From SCTG01 sp036005325 (GTDB lineage Bacteria > Nitrospirota > Nitrospiria > Nitrospirales > NS-4): DNA of 5,894 nucleotides. The stretch covers positions 1-5,894 of the forward strand of contig DASYQR010000112.1 of assembly GCA_036005325.1 (NCBI GenBank), written 5' to 3'. This document shows positions 1 through 4,625 of this stretch, in pieces. Both the position numbers and the translations under genes were made by a program. The number at the start of each line of letters is the position of its first letter. Within the stretch, counting starts at the first letter, position 1. The notes under the pieces are model-generated. The model saw only the letters and a list, made by a program, of their open reading frames with translations. It was not told where the DNA came from and searched no databases.

Positions 1-27
1 CCGGGCGGAGCGCAGCGCCGCCGTTCT

Positions 28-88
28 TGTAGGGGCACACCCCCTGTGGGTGCCCATTGCAAGGCGGCCACGGGGGGCCGCCCCTACA
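28..88. repeat. REP/BIME-like intergenic inverted repeat with GTAG ends
   Basis: A 61-bp element is bounded by perfect 9-bp inverted repeats, TGTAGGGGC (28-36) and GCCCCTACA (80-88). Each half can fold on its own. In the left half GGGCAC (33-38) pairs with GTGCCC (50-55). In the right half GGCGGCC (63-69) pairs with GGCCGCC (76-82) around a 6-base loop. A TTGCAA palindrome (57-62) sits near the centre. Read inwards from either end, each half is GTAG followed by a GC-rich hairpin. That is the hallmark of REP elements mobilised by RAYT (IS200-like) transposases, and two REPs in inverted orientation make a BIME. No transposase is present, so any mobilisation would be in trans. The structure is seen directly; the REP/BIME identity is inferred and needs a genome-wide copy count. 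Confidence 0.6.
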
Positions 89-92
89 GGTG

Positions 93-109
93 AAAAGACA
101 CGTGCTTTT
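93..109. promoter_or_regulatory. Imperfect palindrome upstream of promoter, possible operator
   Basis: AAAAG (93-97) and CTTTT (105-109) flank the perfect hexamer palindrome CACGTG (99-104), with one unpaired base. The near-symmetric site ends 15 bases before the -35 box of the following promoter, where an activator could bind. No regulator family is recognised and a chance palindrome is quite possible. Confidence 0.2.
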
Positions 110-124
110 GTCGTTTCCCTCACC

Positions 125-155
125 TTGACACCTCTTAATTCCGCTATGTTATAGT
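125..155 (+). promoter_or_regulatory. Predicted sigma70-type promoter of the TIG/propeller operon
   Basis: A perfect -35 hexamer TTGACA lies at 125-130. A -10 region TATAGT lies at 150-155 and is preceded by TG plus one base (147-149), which makes an extended -10. The spacer is 19 bases, or 18 if TTATAG (149-154) is taken as the -10. Transcription would begin near 161-163, leaving about 45 bases of leader before the ATG at 206. This argues against the in-frame TTG at 167 as the start, because a TTG there would have almost no leader and no ribosome binding site. Confidence 0.6.
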
Positions 156-187
156 GCAGAATCCTCTTGAAGAACGTGAATTTTTTG

Positions 188-197
188 AAGGAGAAGG
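188..197 (+). promoter_or_regulatory. Ribosome binding site deciding the TIG protein start
   Basis: The purine-rich run AAGGAGAAGG contains two Shine-Dalgarno-like cores. The second (GAAGG, 193-197) ends 8 bases before the ATG at 206. Together with the signal peptide that starts at that ATG, it selects 206 over the upstream in-frame TTG at 167. Confidence 0.65.
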
Positions 198-205
198 CTT
201 TATCC

Positions 206-1813
206 ATGAAGACGATTTTGCTTCTCGCAACCCTCGCCATCGGCATCATGGCGGCGGGTCCGGCATCGGCGGCCACCCTCAATCCTGACTCCGGCCCGAT
301 CGGCATCGCGGTCACCATTACCGGCGAAGGATTCGGTAAATTCACCTCCGTCAAGGCCAATGCAGTGCTGTTCGGCAAAGCTCCTGGCCTGGTGGAGCAG
401 TGGGAGAACACACGCATCGTCGTCCGAGTCCCGCGCAAAGCGGCCACGGGACCGGTGATGCTCAAGTCCGGCAAGAAGACCCAAAGCGTAGGAACCTTCA
501 CCGTCGAGCTTCCGACCGTGAAAGAAGTATCCCCCAAGGAAGCCCCGCCCGGCCAGATAGTGCAGATCGTTGGACGGAACTTCGGCCCGACGGTGGGTCA
601 GAAGGACAGCGAGATGCAATTCGGGGTCAACGAGGTGCTCTTTAACGGTGTCCCTGCCGAGGTCGTGCGCTGGCGGGATACGCGGATCGAAGTGAAAGTG
701 CCGTCGAACGCGACGAGCGGCCCCTTGCTCGTGCGATTGGCCTCTGTCGATCCCATGCCGGACGGCTCCTGCTGCGCTCCCGTCGAGTACAGCGTCGCTC
801 AGCCGGTGGCCTTCACGGTGGTGTCTCCCATCATGCTGGAGCCGACGGAAGGGCCGCTGGGCACGCCCGTGGTCATCTCCGGGATCGGGTTTGGACAGCG
901 TAAACCGGGAGCTGACGCCGTGCTTTTCAACGGGGTTCCGGCTCCGATTCTGGAGTGGACCAATACCCAGATCCGCGTGATGTTTCCGCTCAAGGGCTCA
1001 TCGGGACCGGTTACGCTGAAGCGGGCGGAACAATCAAAAGTGGTGGGCGAGTTTCGGTTGAAGCCTCATAAGGTGATCGGCTTCAACCCGGATACGGCGC
1101 CCGTCGGCTCGCTTGTGACGATCAGCGGGGAAAACTTCGGAGTGTTTTTTGAAGGCGGGCCCAATCAGGTTCTCATTGGAGGCGTGCCGGCTCGGATCTT
1201 CCAGTGGTCCGACCGGGTCATCGACGTCTGGGTGCCGGTGAGCGCGAAGAGCGGTCCGCTGGTGGTCCGCCGGGGGACGGGCACGGCCAAACCGGACGGC
1301 TCCTGTTGCGAGGAACGCGGGTTTGCCACGGCGGAGGCCGGCAACTTCACGCTGGCGGTGCCCACCGTCACATCCGTCACGCCGACGACGGCGGAGATCG
1401 GCAGCCTGATCACCATCAAAGGGAGCGGCTTCGGCGAGTTCCTGAAGACCGATGAGCGCACGCAGGACAACGTTTCCCGGGAAGGGCACCAGCATAAATT
1501 CATTCAATTCGGGGTGAACATCGCGCGGACCGCGGTGCTCTTCCCGGCGAATAAAGATTACGTCAAAGCCAGCCATGTAGCCGGCTACGTTGAGAGCTGG
1601 ACCGACACCGAGATCAAGGTGCATGTGCCTCAGGTGGCCGTCCCGGGGACAATCATGATCTCTCGCGGTTCCTGGGATATGCTGCCGGACGGCACTTGCT
1701 GCAAGGACAAAGAATGGGTTCAGAGCCAAGCGGGCGAGTTCACCCCGACGGGTCTCGACAAGGTCACGGCGGATTATCTCGAACAATTTCCCGGCCTGGG
1801 GACGATGCCTTGA
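206..1813 (+). CDS. Secreted protein with five IPT/TIG domains and three PDG[S/T]CC motifs
   Basis: The 535-residue product has a clear Sec signal peptide: MK, a hydrophobic stretch at 4-17, then GPASA, with predicted cleavage after A22. The mature chain is five tandem IPT/TIG (Ig-like, beta-sandwich) domains at about 23-101, 104-206, 209-285, 289-385 and 387-513. Each shows the family pattern: P-x-x-G-x-x-[VI]-x-I-x-G-x-x-FG near its start, then VLF-x-G-x-P-A, a W-x-[DN]-T-x-I-x-V-x-[VF]-P strand and a [ST]GP turn. Domains 2, 4 and 5 are longer and each carries PDG[S/T]CC (C189/C190, C367/C368, C498/C499). These six residues are the only cysteines in the protein. Domain 5 also has an insertion of about 45 residues (413-460) containing HQH. 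Neither a C-terminal anchor nor a lipobox is visible, so a periplasmic or extracellular location is likely. TIG domains usually mediate protein or carbohydrate binding; no ligand can be read here. The gene is first in a two-gene unit with the propeller gene. An in-frame TTG at 167 would add 13 residues but is less likely. Confidence 0.85.
   Translation: MKTILLLATLAIGIMAAGPASAATLNPDSGPIGIAVTITGEGFGKFTSVKANAVLFGKAPGLVEQWENTRIVVRVPRKAATGPVMLKSGKKTQSVGTFTVELPTVKEVSPKEAPPGQIVQIVGRNFGPTVGQKDSEMQFGVNEVLFNGVPAEVVRWRDTRIEVKVPSNATSGPLLVRLASVDPMPDGSCCAPVEYSVAQPVAFTVVSPIMLEPTEGPLGTPVVISGIGFGQRKPGADAVLFNGVPAPILEWTNTQIRVMFPLKGSSGPVTLKRAEQSKVVGEFRLKPHKVIGFNPDTAPVGSLVTISGENFGVFFEGGPNQVLIGGVPARIFQWSDRVIDVWVPVSAKSGPLVVRRGTGTAKPDGSCCEERGFATAEAGNFTLAVPTVTSVTPTTAEIGSLITIKGSGFGEFLKTDERTQDNVSREGHQHKFIQFGVNIARTAVLFPANKDYVKASHVAGYVESWTDTEIKVHVPQVAVPGTIMISRGSWDMLPDGTCCKDKEWVQSQAGEFTPTGLDKVTADYLEQFPGLGTMP
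1798..1802 (+). promoter_or_regulatory. Internal ribosome binding site for the propeller gene
   Basis: GGGGA inside the last codons of the TIG gene ends 10 bases before the ATG at 1813. The stop and start codons share one base (TGATG), so terminating ribosomes can re-initiate. The site is modest, which points to translational coupling. Confidence 0.4.
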
Positions 1814-2772
1814 TGAGGCGAAAGAAGTCGTTGCGCGCCTTGCGCGCCGCTCTTGCGGGCATGGCTGTCCTCGTCTCGACGACGCTCCTGTGGGCGGCCG
1901 CTCTTCCCTCGGATGCGTTGCGCGTGGTGAAGAGCGGAACGACCTTCACGCTGTATGGCGTGTCCTTTACCTCTCCCTCGGCCGGGTGGGTGGCGGGAAG
2001 CGGCGGGACGATCCTGGCCACGACGGATGGCGGCGCGTCATGGAAACCACAGAAGAGCGGCAGCCAGGAAAATCTCTATGACGTCGCCTTTCTCACGACG
2101 AAGGTCGGGTGGGCGGTCGGGGCGAACGGCACGATTCTCAAGACGACGGACGGCGGTGCCAAGTGGACGTCGCAAAAAAGCGGAACGCTGGTCAATCTCT
2201 ATGATGTGACCTTCCTCGATGCCAAACATGGTTGGATCGCCGGAGCGGATGGAACGATCCTCTCGACGGACGACGGCGGCGGAACCTGGCAGGATCAGCC
2301 GACCGGCAGCCGCGCCAGCCTGTACAGCGTGCTGTTCGTCACGGAGAAAATTGGCTGGGCGGTCGGGGCCGTGGGGACCATCCTGGCGAGCAAGGACGGT
2401 GGCCGCACATGGACGACACAGGAGAGTAAGACCGCCAGCACACTGTTCGACGTCTCGTTTCCCGATCCGTCGATCGGCTGGATCGTGGGCAACGGAGGTC
2501 TTCTCCTGCAGACCCTGGACGGCGGAGCCAAATGGGAGGATCGGTCTCTGTCACAACCGGTGGACCTGACCGGCATGGCCTTCACGGACTTCAAGAACGG
2601 CTGGGTCATCGGAGACAAAGGCACTATCCTACGGACGACGGACGGCGGATTCACCTGGGCGCCGTATGGACGTGCTCCTCGCATGACATTCTACGGAGCC
2701 GCATTCTTCAACGGGAAAGCAGGCGTAGTGGTGGGCGACGAGGGAACGATCGTGCAAGTCGCGGTCCCCTAG
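1813..2772 (+). CDS. Secreted Ycf48/BNR-like seven-bladed beta-propeller protein
   Basis: The 319-residue product begins with a basic signal peptide (MRRKK, hydrophobic 12-30, likely cleavage after the AAA at 28-30). The rest is seven consecutive repeats at 47-87, 88-128, 129-169, 170-210, 211-251, 252-292 and 293-319. The first six are exactly 41 residues. Repeat consensus: L-Y-x-V-x-F, GW-x-x-G-x-x-GTIL-x-T-x-DGG-x-x-W, then x-x-QKSG. The last repeat lacks its fourth strand. The segment at 38-46 (VVKSGTTFT) resembles the missing strand and probably closes the ring. This architecture matches the Ycf48/HCF136 family. In phototrophs that family assists photosystem II assembly, but relatives are common in non-photosynthetic bacteria, and nothing here points to photosynthesis. 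The start at 1813 overlaps the TIG gene stop by one base. An ORF open upstream to 1696 exists, but that part overlaps the TIG gene and has no signal peptide. A role in assembling or stabilising an exported complex together with the TIG protein is inference. Confidence 0.87.
   Translation: MRRKKSLRALRAALAGMAVLVSTTLLWAAALPSDALRVVKSGTTFTLYGVSFTSPSAGWVAGSGGTILATTDGGASWKPQKSGSQENLYDVAFLTTKVGWAVGANGTILKTTDGGAKWTSQKSGTLVNLYDVTFLDAKHGWIAGADGTILSTDDGGGTWQDQPTGSRASLYSVLFVTEKIGWAVGAVGTILASKDGGRTWTTQESKTASTLFDVSFPDPSIGWIVGNGGLLLQTLDGGAKWEDRSLSQPVDLTGMAFTDFKNGWVIGDKGTILRTTDGGFTWAPYGRAPRMTFYGAAFFNGKAGVVVGDEGTIVQVAVP
1951..2769 (+). repeat. Tandem 123-bp coding repeats (propeller blades)
   Basis: Six full 123-base units start at 1951, 2074, 2197, 2320, 2443 and 2566, followed by an 81-base partial unit at 2689. 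The protein phase is exact, with no insertion or deletion between units. DNA identity is diverged but patchy: GACGACGGACGGCGG occurs at both 2142-2156 and 2634-2648, and GGGCGGTCGGGGC occurs in units 2 and 4 (2110-2122, 2358-2370). These are blades of one protein, not a mobile or satellite repeat. Confidence 0.85.
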
Positions 2773-3509
2773 CCCAGATCGCCCCATTCGTACTGCACGA
2801 GAGCCAGCGCCGCCAGCGCGGCGCTTTCCGACCGCAAAATTCGAGAGCCCAGGGACACCGACTCAAATCCGTTTTGCGTTGCTTGCTCGATCTCGTGGGG
2901 CTCGAACCCTCCTTCTGGTCCAATAGCCAACGTGACGGCCTCGGGTCGAGGTTGTCCACGGAGCCGATCCCGCAGCAACGTTCCGTTCGGTTTCTCCCAG
3001 AGAAGCAACCGGCAAGCGCTCTTGTCTGAATCGGCGCACCAAGCTTCAAACGATTCTGGCTCCGCCACGATTGGTACGTCCCACCGCATACTCTGTTGCG
3101 CGGCCTCGAGCGCAATGCTCTGCCAGCGGCTGGTCTGCTGACTCGCGCGGCCTGATCTGGGACGCACGACGGTCCGGGCGGTGATGAGAGGGGCCAGGCG
3201 GGCCACGCCGAGCTCGGTCGCTTTCTGGATCGCCCACTCCATGCCCTCGCCTTTAATCAGGGCGAGCCCCAGCGTGACGCGAGAGCCGCTGAGAGGAGGA
3301 GGGGACGTTTGGGAAAGGATGCGGCCGGTGAGCTGATCGCGGTCTGTGGCCGTGACGGCGACGTGGTAACGCGGGCCTCCGGCTTCTCCAAGCCACACCG
3401 TTTCGCCGGGCCGGATGCGGAGGCTGTCTTTCAAGTGGCGAGCCAGGGGGCCGGTAATGGAGACGGTCTCCCCGTGGATGGCGCGCCCTTCGATGAAGAA
3501 GACGGGCAT
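2769..3509 (-). CDS. rsmE: 16S rRNA (uracil(1498)-N(3))-methyltransferase RsmE
   Basis: The 246-residue product has the usual length for RsmE, the SAM-dependent SPOUT-class enzyme that methylates N3 of U1498 in 16S rRNA in the small ribosomal subunit. The N-terminal PUA-like domain spans about 1-70 (MPVFFIEG start, G-x-x-x-HL-x-x-x-LR at 20-31). The trefoil-knot domain follows, with KGEGMEWAIQKATELGV (86-102), RW-x-x-IALEAAQQSMR (128-142), the SAM-binding IGPEGGF loop (196-202) and LGSRILRSESA (220-230). The last motif carries Ser where many relatives have Thr (LRxETA). The ATG lies 9 bases after the dnaJ stop with no strong Shine-Dalgarno sequence, so translation probably depends on coupling to dnaJ. 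It is the last visible gene of the dnaK-dnaJ-rsmE operon; prmA, often found between dnaJ and rsmE in other bacteria, is absent here. Its TAG stop lies in the same CTAG as the stop of the convergent propeller gene. Confidence 0.95.
   Translation of the reverse strand: MPVFFIEGRAIHGETVSITGPLARHLKDSLRIRPGETVWLGEAGGPRYHVAVTATDRDQLTGRILSQTSPPPLSGSRVTLGLALIKGEGMEWAIQKATELGVARLAPLITARTVVRPRSGRASQQTSRWQSIALEAAQQSMRWDVPIVAEPESFEAWCADSDKSACRLLLWEKPNGTLLRDRLRGQPRPEAVTLAIGPEGGFEPHEIEQATQNGFESVSLGSRILRSESAALAALALVQYEWGDLG
2806..2825 (+). terminator. Possible terminator hairpin inside rsmE 3' end
   Basis: AGCGCCGC (2806-2813) and GCGGCGCT (2818-2825) form a perfect 8-bp GC-rich stem around a 4-base loop, 34 bases past the propeller stop codon. 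Only TTT follows on the + strand (2825-2827), so intrinsic termination would be weak. The same bases encode the Ala-rich SAALAAL stretch of RsmE, so the hairpin may simply reflect GCG/GCC alanine codons. Confidence 0.3.
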
Positions 3510-3518
3510 TCCGCCGGT

Positions 3519-4622
3519 CTACTCGAACATGTTCTTCATCTTGTCCAGGATCCCGCTGCCTTCCGCGTCGAGCGGCTCTCCGCTGATTTTGGCGTATTCC
3601 TCCAACAGTTCCTTCTGCTTGGGAGTCAGCTTGGCGGGGATTTCGACCTTCACGCGGATGAGCTGATCGCCCGTCCCGTTGCTCTGCAGGCTGGGGGCGC
3701 CGAGACCCTTGAGCCGGAAAATTTTGTCGTGCTGGGTCCCCGGCGAGATCTTGATGACCGTGTGCTCGCCATTCAGCGTTGGGACCTTGATCTTGGCGCC
3801 CAGCGCGGCGGCGGCGAAGCTGATGGGCACGTTGCAGATGATGTCGTTGCCCTTGCGGGTAAAGATGGGATGCGCGGCGACATTGATCAGGACGAAAAGA
3901 TCGCCGGGAGGTCCTCCGTTTTGTCCGTGCTCGCCTTCGTTGGCCAGGCGGAGACGCGTGCCGGTCTCGACGCCGCCCGGGATGTGCACGTTGAGGACCC
4001 GTTCCTTACGCACCCTCTGCTGCCCGCGGCAGGTTGGACAGGGGGCCGTGATGGTGTGACCGGCTCCCTGGCATCTCCCACACGTCTTGTTGATGGTGAA
4101 GAAGCCCTGTTGGAACCGAAGTTGACCGGCGCCTTTACAGGAGGGGCACAGCTTGATGTGGTCGGCGCTCTTCGCGCCACTCCCCTGACACTCCGTGCAG
4201 GTCTCCCAGCGCGGAACCTGCAGGCTGACCTCTTTGCCGTAGATCGCCTCTTCAAACGCGAGAGTCAGACGGTATTCGAGATCGGCCCCCTGTGCGACCC
4301 GCGGGCCGCCCTGGCGCCCTCCAAAGAAGTCCTCGAAGATGTCGTTGAAGATGTCGCCGACTCCACCCTGCCCGAACCCTTCAAACCCCTGGGCTCCGTC
4401 GGCATGACCGAACATGTCGTACCGGCGGCGTTTTTCCTGGTCGCTGAGGACGGCATAGGCTTCGTTGATCTCTTTGAATTTCTCCTCGGCCCCCTTTTTA
4501 TCCTGCTCATCGGCCTGGGTGTCCGGATGATGCTGCCGCGCGAGCCTGCGGTAGGCCTTCTTAAGGTCGTCCTCGTTGGCGTTCCGATCGACGCCGAGGA
4601 TCTCGTAGTAGTCTCGTTTCAA
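3519..4622 (-). CDS. dnaJ: Chaperone protein DnaJ (type I Hsp40), TTG start
   Basis: The 367-residue product is a complete class A J-protein, the co-chaperone that delivers unfolded substrates to DnaK and stimulates its ATPase in the cytoplasm. The J domain occupies 1-70, opening with KRDYYEILGV and carrying the essential HPD at 32-34. A Gly/Phe-rich region follows at about 72-107. Four zinc-binding CxxCxGxx repeats come next at C142/C145, C159/C162, C181/C184 and C195/C198. The fourth reads CPTCRGQQ, with Gln instead of the usual last Gly, but all eight cysteines are intact. The two C-terminal substrate-binding domains and dimerisation tail run from about 205 to 367. The start codon is TTG: the dnaK stop TAA lies in the same frame just one codon (TCG) upstream, and the next in-frame Met is residue 70, past the HPD. 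The family's M-x-x-DYYEILGV start fits exactly. It sits between dnaK and rsmE in one operon. Confidence 0.97.
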   Translation of the reverse strand: MKRDYYEILGVDRNANEDDLKKAYRRLARQHHPDTQADEQDKKGAEEKFKEINEAYAVLSDQEKRRRYDMFGHADGAQGFEGFGQGGVGDIFNDIFEDFFGGRQGGPRVAQGADLEYRLTLAFEEAIYGKEVSLQVPRWETCTECQGSGAKSADHIKLCPSCKGAGQLRFQQGFFTINKTCGRCQGAGHTITAPCPTCRGQQRVRKERVLNVHIPGGVETGTRLRLANEGEHGQNGGPPGDLFVLINVAAHPIFTRKGNDIICNVPISFAAAALGAKIKVPTLNGEHTVIKISPGTQHDKIFRLKGLGAPSLQSNGTGDQLIRVKVEIPAKLTPKQKELLEEYAKISGEPLDAEGSGILDKMKNMFE

Positions 4623-4625
4623 CGA

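Noticed and set aside
1..27. GGCGG (4-8) and CCGCC (18-22) as a terminator of an upstream gene
   Set aside because: Only a 5-bp stem with a 9-base loop and no T tract; no upstream gene end is visible in the window.
28..88. CRISPR repeat or intrinsic terminator
   Set aside because: There is a single copy with no spacers, and no T run follows the hairpins; the inverted paired-hairpin layout fits a REP-like element better.
167..205. TTG at 167 as start of the TIG protein
   Set aside because: It would lie within a few bases of the predicted transcription start with no ribosome binding site, and would put 13 extra residues in front of a well-formed signal peptide.
1034..1786. Minus-strand ORF (250 codons) opposite the TIG gene
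   Set aside because: Antisense shadow of a clearly coding gene with a signal peptide and TIG motifs; its Arg/His/Asp-rich translation shows no domain.
1696..1812. Upstream extension of the propeller gene
   Set aside because: The extra 39 codons overlap the TIG gene in another frame and would bury the signal peptide that begins at the ATG at 1813.
1813..2772. Photosystem II assembly function for the Ycf48-like protein
   Set aside because: No photosynthesis gene is in the window and the family is widespread in non-phototrophs, so the name is kept as a structural similarity only.
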